Below are positions 34,201 to 41,054 of a stretch of DNA of 41,054 nt, piece by piece. Position 1 is the stretch's first letter; each line of letters opens with the position of its first letter. The stretch covers positions 1-41,054 of the forward strand of contig CAJQNB010000033.1 in the NCBI GenBank assembly GCA_905479575.1, read 5' to 3'. The DNA is from an uncultured Pseudophaeobacter sp. (GTDB lineage Bacteria; Pseudomonadota; Alphaproteobacteria; Rhodobacterales; Rhodobacteraceae). The position numbers and the translations under genes were made by a program. The notes under the pieces are model-generated. The model made no database searches and was not told where the DNA came from. It saw only the letters and a program-made list of their open reading frames with translations.

Positions 34201-34662
34201 GCCATGGTCATCACCTGCCACCACCAGAACGCCGCCCTTAGCGGAGGAGCCATAGGCATTGCCATGTTTCAGCGCATCCCCCGAGCGGTCAACGCCGGGG
34301 CCTTTGCCATACCACATGGAAAACACGCCCTCGACCTCGCAATGGGGATCCAGAATGGCCTGCTGCGCCCCCAGAACCGCCGTGGCACCAAGATCTTCAT
34401 TGACGGCAGGCATAAAGGTGACGCGGTTGTCTTCCATCCGCTGGCGCGAGCGCCAGAATTCCAGATCCACTGCACCCAGCGGCGACCCGCGATAGCCAGA
34501 GACAAACCCGGCGGTGTTCAGCCCGGCGCTGCAGTCTCGCCGCGCCTGATCCAGCATCACCCGCGCCAGAGCCTGGGTGCCGGTGAGGAACACTCGGCCT
34601 TTGGTCTGGTCGTAGCGGTCATCTAGTTTGTAGCTGCGGAAATCATGGCTCAGCTCGGTCAT
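31240..34662 (-). CDS. Indolepyruvate ferredoxin oxidoreductase, fused subunits
   Basis: Cytoplasmic 2-oxoacid:ferredoxin oxidoreductase, 1140 residues, with alpha, beta and gamma parts in one chain. It would oxidatively decarboxylate arylpyruvates from aromatic amino acids to aryl-acetyl-CoA, reducing ferredoxin. N-terminal pyrimidine-binding domain: GFVSGYRGSPLGAVDLEFW. Thiamine-diphosphate domain: YFCSGCPHNTSTKLPTGSEA and GIGCHVMASWMD, then GGEGVTW. Cysteine motif C635-x2-C638-x2-C641-x5-C647 plus a later cysteine cluster (SSCNKDFSCLNGFCPSF) for Fe-S binding. Gamma domain: LLVTGVGGTGVVTVGALITM. The ~350-residue end is the family's C-terminal extension. Divergent from an Lrp-type regulator 137 bases away, which is the probable controller. 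Substrate preference (indole-, phenyl- or hydroxyphenylpyruvate) is not readable. Confidence 0.92.
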   Translation of the reverse strand: MTELSHDFRSYKLDDRYDQTKGRVFLTGTQALARVMLDQARRDCSAGLNTAGFVSGYRGSPLGAVDLEFWRSRQRMEDNRVTFMPAVNEDLGATAVLGAQQAILDPHCEVEGVFSMWYGKGPGVDRSGDALKHGNAYGSSAKGGVLVVAGDDHGCVSSSMPHQSDVAFMSWFMPVLNPADVSEFLTYGEYGFALSRYSGTWVGFKAVSETVESARSVELQQDRSFTYPELPDYPGGLHIRRADLPSPEIETRIRAKIKAVRAFAEANPIDRRIYDVETAKFGFVTTGKGHLDLMEALRLLGLDEAACRRLGIDIYKVGMVWPLARPEALRFMRGKDEVLVVEEKRGIIESQFKEYFYDWPGDKPNKMVGKYDSAGEPLIPWTGELSPLMLAPIVAARLDSFFPNEGLPAKAAALLAEPPKLINVPGANRTPYFCSGCPHNTSTKLPTGSEAKSGIGCHVMASWMDRETSGYAQMGGEGVTWTAASQYNGGKHIFQNLGEGTWYHSGSLAIRQAVAAGTNITYKILYNDAVAMTGGQPVDGPVSVLGIAQTCRAEGVQRIALVSDDIDKFNRGDFPAGTIFHDRADMDLVQRELREIKGVSTLIYEQTCATEKRRRRKRGTMEDPKKFAFINDLVCEGCGDCSIESNCLSVEPKETAFGRKRKINLSSCNKDFSCLNGFCPSFVTIEGGSRRKKLPAGLDRDALAAKLPAPELPALETPFDLLVTGVGGTGVVTVGALITMAAHLEGKGSSVLDFTGFAQKFGTVLSYIRLSASPDSLNQVRIDQAAADAVIGCDVVVSSAPKASAHYRAGTRIVLNRAEMPTGDLVLRRDADLMAGVREQQIAAAVGPENLSGFNANEAAETLLGDAVLANVMMLGFAWQKGLVPVSGTALDQAIELNGVAIDKNRLAFTIGRAMATDPQLVAQFYAEAPESTETLDQIIERRSVFLTGYQDAAYAQRFTSTLDSFRNQLPEQAKEELTEAAARSLFKLMAYKDEFEVARLMTGDGFKDQIAQEFEGDYSVNYHLAPPLLSRKKDARGRPLKKSFGPWLRPALSVLSRARVLRASRLNPFGYHEEARLHRSLLAWYEAALDRVAASYSSDKHQDCLQILEAPMEIRGYGPVRLEAAHKHRANATHLLEKL

Positions 34663-34799
34663 TCTGGTGATCCTTGCGGGTGGTATGGCTGGGAAATGTG
34701 CTCTTTGAGGCAGAATAATCCGTCTGAGGTGAATAGATCTGTCTGAATTGCTGGTTTTTGCCGGTGATTTGGATATATTGACCGAAACTTAGCCAATAA

Positions 34800-35285
34800 A
34801 TGGATAGATTATCACTCATGCAGCTTATCGACGACCGTGACAGGCATATTTTGCGGCTCTTGCAGGAGGATTCCCGCATTTCCAATGCCGAGCTTTCTGA
34901 AAAGGTGGGCATGTCGGCCTCGGCTCTGTGGCGCAGGGTGCGCGCGCTAGAGGACACAGGCGTGATTGAGCGCTATGGCGCGGTGGTGAATGCCAGTGCT
35001 ATGGGGCTGGATTTTCAGGCAATTGTGCATGTGCAGCTGACCCGCCATGACCCGGAAAAGCTGGCGGAGTTCATTCGTGCGGTCGAACAGAGCCCCTTGG
35101 TACAGGAATGCTATGCCACCACGGGCCAATCGGATTATCAAATGCGCGTCCTGGCGCCTGATTTGGAATCCTACAACCGGTTTCTTGAGGAGTTCCTGTT
35201 TCGCCTGCCTGCAGTTGCCAGCGCGCAGACCAATTTGGTTTTGCGCACCATCAAACGGGATCGCTCGGTGGTTTCACAGGGGTAG
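34800..35285 (+). CDS. Lrp/AsnC-family transcriptional regulator
   Basis: Amino-acid-responsive DNA-binding protein, 161 residues. The winged helix covers ~10-60 (IDDRDRHILRLLQEDSRISN, then VGMSASALWRRVRALEDTGV), and the RAM effector domain ~70-150 (VHVQLTRHDPEKLAEFIRAV, CYATTGQSDYQMRVL). An internal ATG at 34818 (MQLIDDRDRH) is an alternative start. Divergent from the indolepyruvate oxidoreductase gene; GTCTGA repeats at 34722 and 34741 in the 137-base gap are possible recognition elements. Control of that gene in response to an aromatic amino acid is the natural inference. Confidence 0.88.
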   Translation: MDRLSLMQLIDDRDRHILRLLQEDSRISNAELSEKVGMSASALWRRVRALEDTGVIERYGAVVNASAMGLDFQAIVHVQLTRHDPEKLAEFIRAVEQSPLVQECYATTGQSDYQMRVLAPDLESYNRFLEEFLFRLPAVASAQTNLVLRTIKRDRSVVSQG

Positions 35286-35353
35286 ATGGGCAGAACCGGG
35301 GGCCTGGAAGGGGGCAGCTGGCAGGCGTCACAGGGCTGGCGTCACTGGCTGGC

Positions 35354-35782
35354 TCACTGGCAGGCGACGCATTTCACCCAGGCGGCAGTCATGGCGAGAT
35401 AGGTCAGCTGGTGCAGGCATTGATCCGTGCCCATGGCGCGCCAAAAAGACGCCTGCTGGGGGTTGAGCTCTTTCTTTTCGGAATAATGCGCCTTGCCGTA
35501 ATCGATGTGAAAATGCACCACCCATTCCGCAACGCAGATCAGCAGGGTAAAGCCAACAGGTGCGCCCATCAGGACAAACACAATCACCGAAAACAGCGCA
35601 TGAACCCCGGCGTGTTGCGCTCGTCCTGCATGCAGGTATTCGTCCCGGCCGGATAGCATTTTGGGTGTCTGCAAAAAGAAGTCGGCAAACAGATGTTTGA
35701 TCTGTAACAGGCAGAGCAAAATCAATACGGATCCGACAAGTCCTGGCAAGACATTCCCCTGTACAAAATTCTCTGGAACCAT
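35354..35782 (-). CDS. DUF3307 family membrane protein
   Basis: Predicted integral membrane protein of 142 residues, function unknown. Family marks are the histidine-rich turns KHLFADFFLQTPKM (about 29-42), HAGVHALFSVIVFVLM and EWVVHFHIDYGK, with three or so hydrophobic segments (LPGLVGSVLILLCLLQI; HALFSVIVFVLMGA; VGFTLLICVAEWVV). The conserved histidines and aspartates within or beside membrane segments suggest a membrane-embedded site. It points away from the large ABC-like gene, with which it shares an intergenic region; convergent with the Lrp gene, 68 bases apart. Confidence 0.78.
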   Translation of the reverse strand: MVPENFVQGNVLPGLVGSVLILLCLLQIKHLFADFFLQTPKMLSGRDEYLHAGRAQHAGVHALFSVIVFVLMGAPVGFTLLICVAEWVVHFHIDYGKAHYSEKKELNPQQASFWRAMGTDQCLHQLTYLAMTAAWVKCVACQ

Positions 35783-35837
35783 ACGGATTTTTTACCAGCT
35801 GGCAAATACTGTGTAGCAGGGATGCCGTAACGGGACA

Positions 35838-38800
35838 GTGACCTTCATCACAGGCGCAACATTTGCTCTGCCCATTGCCTGTCAGGTGCAAACCGCGCTA
35901 GGCATGAAGAACTGTTTTTGCTGCAGCCAAAGTTGGAGCTCTCCCATAGAACCGTCTCTCTTCCGTTTTATCTGGAAATATTCCAAACGCGACCAAGTTA
36001 TCCTGCTGATGGTCACCGGCTGTTTGTTTCCGCTTTTGTATCTCACACTGGAACTGCCCAAACGGATCATCAATGACGCCATTGGCGCGCAGACTGACCG
36101 TATTGACCTGTTTGGCTACTCGATTGGAAAACTCGATTACCTGTGGATTCTCTGTGCCGGTTTCCTGATTGCCGTGCTGCTGCACGGATTGCTGAAAATG
36201 CGCATCAATACCATGAAGGGTGTACTGGCTGAACGCATGTTGCGGCGGTTTCGCTACCGGTTGATTGCCCGGGTTCTGCGCTTTCCTCAGCCCTATTTTG
36301 AGCGGGTAAGCCAGGGTGAACTGGTGTCAATGATTACCTCCGAGAGTGAGCCGATGGGGGGCTTGATGGGGGATGCGGTCAGCCAACCTGTGTTGCAGGC
36401 CGGACAGATGCTGACAATTCTGTTTTTCCTTTTCACCCAAAGCCCCTGGTTCGGATTGGCGGCAGTGGCGCTAATCCCGCTGCAGGGCTGGCTGATCCCG
36501 ATGTTGCAACGCCAGATCAACCTGCTGAACAAGACCCGGATTCATCAGGTACGGGCGCTGGCCTCTGAGATCGGTGAAAGTGCCGCTGGTGCTGCGACGC
36601 TGCGCATCAATGGGGGCTGGCGCTACCGGATGGCGGTGATCACCGATCGGCTGGGCCGTCTCTATGACATTCGGTTCCAGATCTATCAGAAAAAATTCTT
36701 CATGAAGTTCCTCAACAACTTCATTACCAATCTGACCCCATTCTTCTTTTACTCCGTGGGCGGCTATCTGGTGCTGCAGGGGGAAGTCTCCCTTGGGGCG
36801 CTGGTGGCAGCTCTAGCGGCCTACAAAGACCTTGCCTCCCCCTGGAAAGAGCTTTTGGCCTATTACAACCAGACCCAGGATATGGCCCTTCGCTGGGATG
36901 TGATTCTGGAGCGGTTTGCCCCGTCGGGCATGGTGCGCGAAGAGCTGATGTCCGGCGAACCGGATGAATTTGTCCGGCTCAATAGCGATGTTACGCTCAA
37001 TTCGGTCAATGTGCGGGATGCAGATGGGAATCTGGTACTGGAAGACCTGAATGCAACCCTACCGGCGGGGCGGGTCATTGGCATTGCGGCCCCCTCAGAA
37101 GAGGATCGACGGGCCATGGCCGCGTTGTTGACCCGTGAAGTTTTGCCGTCTGCCGGACAGGTGACCGTCGCAGGCCAGGATATGCGGGATCTGCATCAGG
37201 CGGTACTGGCGCTGCGCGTCGGCCACGTGACGTCCCGCCCGGTGCTGTTTCAGGGCTCCTTTGGCGATAACGTGATGATGCCAATGCGCCAACGCCCCAT
37301 GGGCAGCGCCCATGATACCGGGCGCTTTCGGGCCGCGCAGCTGGCAGGCAATAGCGCAGATGCCTTTGATGCTCCCTGGCTGGATCCGGAACTGGCGGGT
37401 TTTGCGACCGAGCATGATCTGCGCGACTGGTGGGTTCAGCTTCTGGCCGGCATCGGTACCGACAGCGCCCTATTTCGGCGTGGGATGGAACAGAAATTTG
37501 ATGCCATCCAACACCCGCGCTTGGCGCAGTCTCTGGTTGATCTGCGGCCCAAGGTGCGTGCAGCCATCGCAAAGTCGGAACTGGGCGCGCAGGTACATGG
37601 CCTGGCCCCGGATGCCTATAACCCCGCCTTGCCAGTGGTTGAAAACCTGCTCTACGCGACGCTGAGCGAGCCTATCTCCGAGGAAATGCTGAGCCAGCAC
37701 GTCGATTTCCTCGACCGTCTGCGAGAACTGCAACTGCTCGATGATCTGGTTGCCCTGACACAGGACGTCGTGGACATCCTGCGGCAGATTTTTGGCATGG
37801 ATGGCACGGATCACCCCCTATTTCGCAAGCTGGGACTTGATCCCAAGGCCTATGAACGGGCCTCTGCCCTGGTTGACAAGACCCGCAGCAAGGGCACCGA
37901 GGCGCTGGAACAGGACGAGCTGGCGCAATTGATGATCGTTCCCTTCAGCATTTCGGCTGAACAGATCGGCCCGGCTTTCACGGATGAAATGAAGGCCCGG
38001 ATCCTCGCCTTTCGCAAAAGCCACGCGGATGAACTGTTGGGGACCTTGTCTGATGTTTTTGTGCGCCTAGACGAGGCGAGCTTTGCCCCGGGCCTGACGG
38101 TTCTGGAAAACGCTCTCTTTGGCAAGATTTCCGACAGCTCCGGCGCGCGTGGGGATGAGTTGCGGCGGTTGGTGTCGCAGGTTCTGGTCGAAAACGGCGC
38201 CCGTGACATGGTGGTAGAGCTGATCTTTGATTTGCCCATTGCACTGGGCGGCCAGGGGCTGCCTTCCAGCTATGCGGAACCCCTGGCCTTTGCCAGGGCC
38301 ACGATCAAGCGACCGGATATCCTGCTGTTGGATTCGGCTTTCTCCAGCTATGATCTGGACACCCGGATTGCGGTGCATAAGAACCTGCGCCGCCTGTTGC
38401 CCGATACCACGCTTGTTTATCTCGAGTCGGCGTTTGATCGCGTGGATGTGTTTGACGCCTTCTATGAATTGCGCCAGGGCAGGCTGGTCAGTGATGACCC
38501 GGACGATCATGTGGTCGAAGACAGTGCCGCCAGCCAGGATCTGGCGCGCAAGCTCCGGGCATTGGAGGAGACAGAGCTGTTTTCTGGCCTGAACCGGCGG
38601 CAGCTGCGGTTATTGGCCTTTGGCGCACGCTGGTATTCAGCCCAGGCCGGGGATGCGGTTTTCCTAAAGAACGATGTCGCCAGTGATGGTGTCTACATGA
38701 TTACCGAGGGCCAGGCCGGCCTGTTCCTGCCACAAGAGGGGCACGAGGATCATAAGGTCACTTCGGTTGGGCCGGGTAAGTTGGTGGGGGAATTAGGTCT

Positions 38801-38954
38801 CATCCGCAAAGAACCGCGGGCACTGAGCATGATTGCGGAAACCGAACTCACCTGTTTGCGGATCGGTGAAGAAGAATTCCTAGCCGTGGTCGAAAACGAT
38901 GCCAATACGGCCTTCAAACTGCTGCAGGTGGTCTCCGGCTACGTTGGAAACTGA
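35838..38954 (+). CDS. ABC-exporter-like protein with degenerate ATPase and C-terminal cNMP-binding-like domain
   Basis: A ~1000-residue membrane protein. After GTG 35838 come ~36 poorly supported residues; ATG 35904 and, oddly, ATA 35946 (GGAG 7 bases upstream) are alternative starts. The exporter-type membrane domain covers nt ~35990-36870 (about six segments). The nucleotide-binding domain is abnormal: the Walker A position reads GIAAPSEEDRRA (37080-37115) with no GK(S/T); a Q-loop-like RPVLFQGSFGDNV follows; ~300 residues of helical insertion come next; the signature is reduced to ALGGQ (38241-38255); Walker B is DILLLDS with Ser for the catalytic Glu (38334-38336); the H-loop His is Glu (38424-38426). 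From ~38577 a cNMP-binding-like beta-roll follows (MITEGQAGLFLPQ; GPGKLVGELGLIRKEPRA). It probably cannot hydrolyse ATP at this site. Transport or sensing role unknown. Confidence 0.8.
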   Translation: MTFITGATFALPIACQVQTALGMKNCFCCSQSWSSPIEPSLFRFIWKYSKRDQVILLMVTGCLFPLLYLTLELPKRIINDAIGAQTDRIDLFGYSIGKLDYLWILCAGFLIAVLLHGLLKMRINTMKGVLAERMLRRFRYRLIARVLRFPQPYFERVSQGELVSMITSESEPMGGLMGDAVSQPVLQAGQMLTILFFLFTQSPWFGLAAVALIPLQGWLIPMLQRQINLLNKTRIHQVRALASEIGESAAGAATLRINGGWRYRMAVITDRLGRLYDIRFQIYQKKFFMKFLNNFITNLTPFFFYSVGGYLVLQGEVSLGALVAALAAYKDLASPWKELLAYYNQTQDMALRWDVILERFAPSGMVREELMSGEPDEFVRLNSDVTLNSVNVRDADGNLVLEDLNATLPAGRVIGIAAPSEEDRRAMAALLTREVLPSAGQVTVAGQDMRDLHQAVLALRVGHVTSRPVLFQGSFGDNVMMPMRQRPMGSAHDTGRFRAAQLAGNSADAFDAPWLDPELAGFATEHDLRDWWVQLLAGIGTDSALFRRGMEQKFDAIQHPRLAQSLVDLRPKVRAAIAKSELGAQVHGLAPDAYNPALPVVENLLYATLSEPISEEMLSQHVDFLDRLRELQLLDDLVALTQDVVDILRQIFGMDGTDHPLFRKLGLDPKAYERASALVDKTRSKGTEALEQDELAQLMIVPFSISAEQIGPAFTDEMKARILAFRKSHADELLGTLSDVFVRLDEASFAPGLTVLENALFGKISDSSGARGDELRRLVSQVLVENGARDMVVELIFDLPIALGGQGLPSSYAEPLAFARATIKRPDILLLDSAFSSYDLDTRIAVHKNLRRLLPDTTLVYLESAFDRVDVFDAFYELRQGRLVSDDPDDHVVEDSAASQDLARKLRALEETELFSGLNRRQLRLLAFGARWYSAQAGDAVFLKNDVASDGVYMITEGQAGLFLPQEGHEDHKVTSVGPGKLVGELGLIRKEPRALSMIAETELTCLRIGEEEFLAVVENDANTAFKLLQVVSGYVGN

Positions 38955-39003
38955 TTTCTGGTCCCTCCCATGTCCTTGGCGCCTTAACGGGCTGGTGTAG
39001 GCC

Positions 39004-39027
39004 GAAGACAGGGGGGAAGACAGGGGG
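39004..39027 (+). repeat. Tandem 12-base direct repeat
   Basis: GAAGACAGGGGG occurs twice without a gap in the 223-base space after the ABC-like gene. That space has no gene. The minus-strand side shows T-runs (complement of 39114-39148), which may end the ArsR transcript, but no strong stem precedes them. Confidence 0.5.
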
Positions 39028-39177
39028 AGGGTGGATCGGGCCAAGAAGGATAGGAGCATGACTGGATGAAGCCTGTTTCTGCAGACGCATACAGGCAGGG
39101 AAGCGCCTCCAGAAAAACGCTCCCAGAAAAAAGTCGGCTGAAAAAATGCCTGGCGATAGCTGGCAGCTGGTGCGGGT

Positions 39178-39606
39178 TTAGCTGTCGGGGCTGCAGAACT
39201 GTCGGTAAAGCAGGGCAATGAGCTCTTGCGTGTTTTGGTCCTTGAGCGAGTAGAAAATGGTTTTCCCCTCTCGCCGCGTTTGCACCAGCCCCTCATCGCG
39301 CAGCCGCGCCAGCATCTGGCTGACAGCGGCCTGGCGCATATCCAGCAGGGACTCCAGGGTGCCTACGGATTTTTCGCCGGCACCAAGATGACATAGAATC
39401 ATCAGCCGTCCCTCATGGGCCAGCGTCTTGAGAAAGCCTGCCGCCTCGGCAGCGCGTTCTGCCATGTTGATGGGCGCTTCCGGGTGTAATTCTGTTTCGA
39501 CCGTCTCTGCTGAGGTGGCTGCGTCAAGGAGAGGCTCTGGGGTCTGAAGGGTCACGTATCCAACATCCTGCACTGGTTGATGGGCGCATAATGCCCCACA
39601 TCCCAT
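39178..39606 (-). CDS. ArsR-family persulfide sensor, SqrR/BigR type
   Basis: Winged-helix repressor, 142 residues. The core LKTLAHEGRLMILCHLGAGE, then MRQAAVSQMLARLRDEGLVQ and RREGKTIFYSL, is the SqrR/BigR/YgaV pattern. Two cysteines remain in the expected places, C72 (ILCHL) and C138 (QFCSPDS), 66 residues apart, the same spacing as C41 and C107 of Rhodobacter SqrR, where they form a tetrasulfide link with reactive sulfur species and release DNA. Two further cysteines (C3, C7) are in the N-terminal extension. Start 39606 has GGGGGTGA 7 bases upstream; M48 is a shorter alternative. No sulfide-oxidation gene is in the window, so its target is elsewhere or just the 36-base-distant enolase-like gene upstream on the same strand. 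Confidence 0.83.
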   Translation of the reverse strand: MGCGALCAHQPVQDVGYVTLQTPEPLLDAATSAETVETELHPEAPINMAERAAEAAGFLKTLAHEGRLMILCHLGAGEKSVGTLESLLDMRQAAVSQMLARLRDEGLVQTRREGKTIFYSLKDQNTQELIALLYRQFCSPDS

Positions 39607-39642
39607 AGCAAAGTCACCCCCTGCAATGACGTCTGTCGTGGG

Positions 39643-40872
39643 TTAGGTCTCTAGTGGCGGAGCGCCGCCGGCAAAACTGTTGCCATTTTGATAGTCGCAG
39701 GGCTCTTCGCGCATGTTGAGATGCAGATCAGTGCCGGTAAAGGGGTGCGCGCGAGCGAGAGCCTCATCAACCTGAATTCCAAGTCCAGGGGCATCAGGTA
39801 CGGTGATGAAGCCGTCCTCCACCCGGATGCTGCCTTGGATCAGCGCGTCGTGAAATGGCGTTTCGATGCATTCAGCCATCAGGATGTTTGGGATCGAGGC
39901 GGCCAGTTGGATATTGGCGGCCCATTCCACCGGGCCGGCATAAAGATGCGGCGCGATCTGGGCATTGTGAACCTCCGCAATCGCGGCGATTTTTTTGGTT
40001 TCAAGGATGCCGCCAGAACGGCCAAGCGCCGGTTGCAGGATCGACACGCCAGCACGCAGGGCGGCGGCGAATTCGACCTTGGTTGTCATCCGCTCCCCTG
40101 TCGCGATCGGGATGCGGACGGCATCGGCGACTCGGGCAAACTCGGCGATATTGTCGGGCGGGATCGGTTCCTCGAACCACAGCGGATCATAGGCTTCCAG
40201 CCGCCGCCCCAGCCTAATGGCCCCTGATGTGGTGAACTGGCCGTGGGTGCCGAACAACAGGTCGGCCTTGCTGCCCACCGCCTGACGGATCGCGGCGCAA
40301 AATGCGACCGAGGTTTCGATATCGGTCATTGCCGGCTGGTGGCCGCCGCGCAGGGTATAGGGGCCGGCGGGGTCGAATTTGACCGCCGTGAAGCCCAGCC
40401 TGACCATTTCGGCGGCACATTCCGCGGCCATGTCAGGGCTGATCCAGAAGTCGCTGCTTTCCTGATGGGCCAGCGGATACAGATAGGTGTAGGAGCGGAC
40501 CTTTTCATTCATCATCCCGCCGAGCAGCGCGTGAACCGGGCGGTCATGCGCCTTGCCAAGGATATCCCAACAGGCGATTTCAAGGCCGGAAAACGCGCCC
40601 ATCACGGTCAGATCCGGGCGCTGAGTGAAGCCGCTGGAATAGGCCCGGCGGAACATCATTTCGATGTTTTCCGGGTTTTCGCCCTGCATGTGCCGCTGAA
40701 ACACATCCGTAATCACGGCCTGCATCGCATCAGGGCCGACCGAGGCTGCGTAAACCTCGCCATAGCCGATGATGCCGTTATCGGTGGTCAGCTTGACAAA
40801 TATCCAATAGCGCCCGCCCCAGCCCGGCGGCGGGGTGCCAACGACGAATATTTCCAGATCCTTCAGTTTCAT
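39643..40872 (-). CDS. Mandelate racemase/muconate lactonizing enzyme family protein
   Basis: Enolase-superfamily member, 409 residues, probably a sugar-acid dehydratase or cycloisomerase in the cytoplasm. The N-terminal capping domain (~1-120) is followed by the barrel: K165 in TAVKFDP, H210 in FGTHGQFTTSG, E234/E235 in WFEEP, E260 in IATGERM and H309 in APHLYAGP. The usual first metal ligand, an Asp two residues before the H210-type histidine, is Gly208 here; I recall close roseobacter relatives with the same GTHGQ motif, so it may be a subgroup trait. GGAGG precedes the ATG by 6 bases. AGCGCT in GTAAGCGCTG at 40911-40920 resembles a LacI-type operator core. Reaction not determinable. Confidence 0.82.
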   Translation of the reverse strand: MKLKDLEIFVVGTPPPGWGGRYWIFVKLTTDNGIIGYGEVYAASVGPDAMQAVITDVFQRHMQGENPENIEMMFRRAYSSGFTQRPDLTVMGAFSGLEIACWDILGKAHDRPVHALLGGMMNEKVRSYTYLYPLAHQESSDFWISPDMAAECAAEMVRLGFTAVKFDPAGPYTLRGGHQPAMTDIETSVAFCAAIRQAVGSKADLLFGTHGQFTTSGAIRLGRRLEAYDPLWFEEPIPPDNIAEFARVADAVRIPIATGERMTTKVEFAAALRAGVSILQPALGRSGGILETKKIAAIAEVHNAQIAPHLYAGPVEWAANIQLAASIPNILMAECIETPFHDALIQGSIRVEDGFITVPDAPGLGIQVDEALARAHPFTGTDLHLNMREEPCDYQNGNSFAGGAPPLET

Positions 40873-40910
40873 GCGATCCCTCCTGCCAGCCGCGTGTCTT
40901 GGGCGATAGT

Positions 40911-40920
40911 GTAAGCGCTG
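40911..40920. promoter_or_regulatory. Possible LacI-type operator core
   Basis: GTAAGCGCTG, centred on the palindrome AGCGCT, lies about 40 bases before the enolase-superfamily start codon. LacI-family sites in sugar catabolism often have such a CpG-centred core. The flanks are not symmetric, so the call is weak. The remaining DNA to the window end holds no gene. Confidence 0.25.
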
Positions 40921-41054
40921 GTTTCAGGTTTCCAGCAGAATTTCGCAAGGTTAGCCCTTTACGTCGGAGATGAAACAAAATAGGCGGTTTGCGACCTTTC
41001 TACCCATTCCTCTTTGGCGCAAAACGGGTCATGAACGCGCCTTTCTTCCCCAAA

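Noticed and set aside
31891..34626. Long plus-strand open frames (482 and 426 codons) opposite the indolepyruvate oxidoreductase
   Set aside because: Shadow frames of a high-GC gene: rich in Gly, Ala, His and Gln, with no domain, while the minus-strand protein has complete family motifs.
1..41054. RNA genes, CRISPR arrays, prophage or transposase genes
   Set aside because: None could be recognised in either strand: no tRNA-like cloverleaf region, regular spaced repeats, terminal inverted repeats or DDE-type proteins were seen.

Overview
The window looks like chromosomal DNA of a marine alphaproteobacterium of the Rhodobacteraceae (roseobacter group). Grounds: about 60% GC, gene content (C-P lyase, fused indolepyruvate ferredoxin oxidoreductase, SqrR-like ArsR regulator, Methyltransf_17 proteins) and dense operons with ATGA overlaps. 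Genus cannot be fixed by eye. No rRNA, tRNA, CRISPR, phage gene or intact IS element was seen.

Layout. (1) 1-1557: end of a tungstate ABC importer operon (ATPase cut by the window edge, then tupA) with a terminator. (2) 1570-9585: C-P lyase locus: divergent repressor phnF, then phnGHI, phnJKL-phnN, an inverted 2H-phosphoesterase (DUF1045) gene and phnM. A 59-residue single-pass membrane protein with a strong ribosome-binding site is encoded on the opposite strand in the unusually long phnI-phnJ gap. No phnCDE transporter or phnP is present. (3) 9586-12167: a lone exported amidohydrolase fused to DUF333, flanked by featureless lower-GC DNA; it looks like an inserted islet. (4) 12168-18707, minus strand: seven genes joined by six successive 4-base ATGA overlaps (two MurG-like and two GT4 glycosyltransferases, a histidine phosphatase, a leaderless NodB-like deacetylase and a small methyltransferase). 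This is an uncharacterised cytoplasmic glycan or glycolipid pathway. (5) 19079-21430: a large MscS-type channel. (6) 21668-28892, minus strand: peptide-type ABC importer operon (double ATPase, binding protein, two permeases) ending in a coupled class III CoA-transferase. (7) 29193-31192: second Methyltransf_17 protein, glutathione S-transferase-like protein and TetR regulator, closed by a perfect 15-bp bidirectional terminator. (8) 31240-35285: 1140-residue indolepyruvate ferredoxin oxidoreductase and divergent Lrp/AsnC regulator. (9) 35354-38954: DUF3307 membrane protein, then a ~1000-residue ABC-exporter-like protein whose nucleotide-binding domain has lost all key catalytic residues, carries a ~300-residue insertion and ends in a cyclic-nucleotide-binding-like domain. 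(10) 39178-40872: SqrR/BigR-type persulfide sensor and an enolase-superfamily sugar-acid dehydratase-like protein.

How the parts work together: regions 1, 2 and 6 are nutrient acquisition (tungstate, phosphonate phosphorus, peptides or similar solutes); region 8 is amino-acid-derived arylpyruvate oxidation. The least explained parts are the seven-gene glycan operon, the catalytically degenerate ABC/cNMP protein and the antisense small membrane protein.
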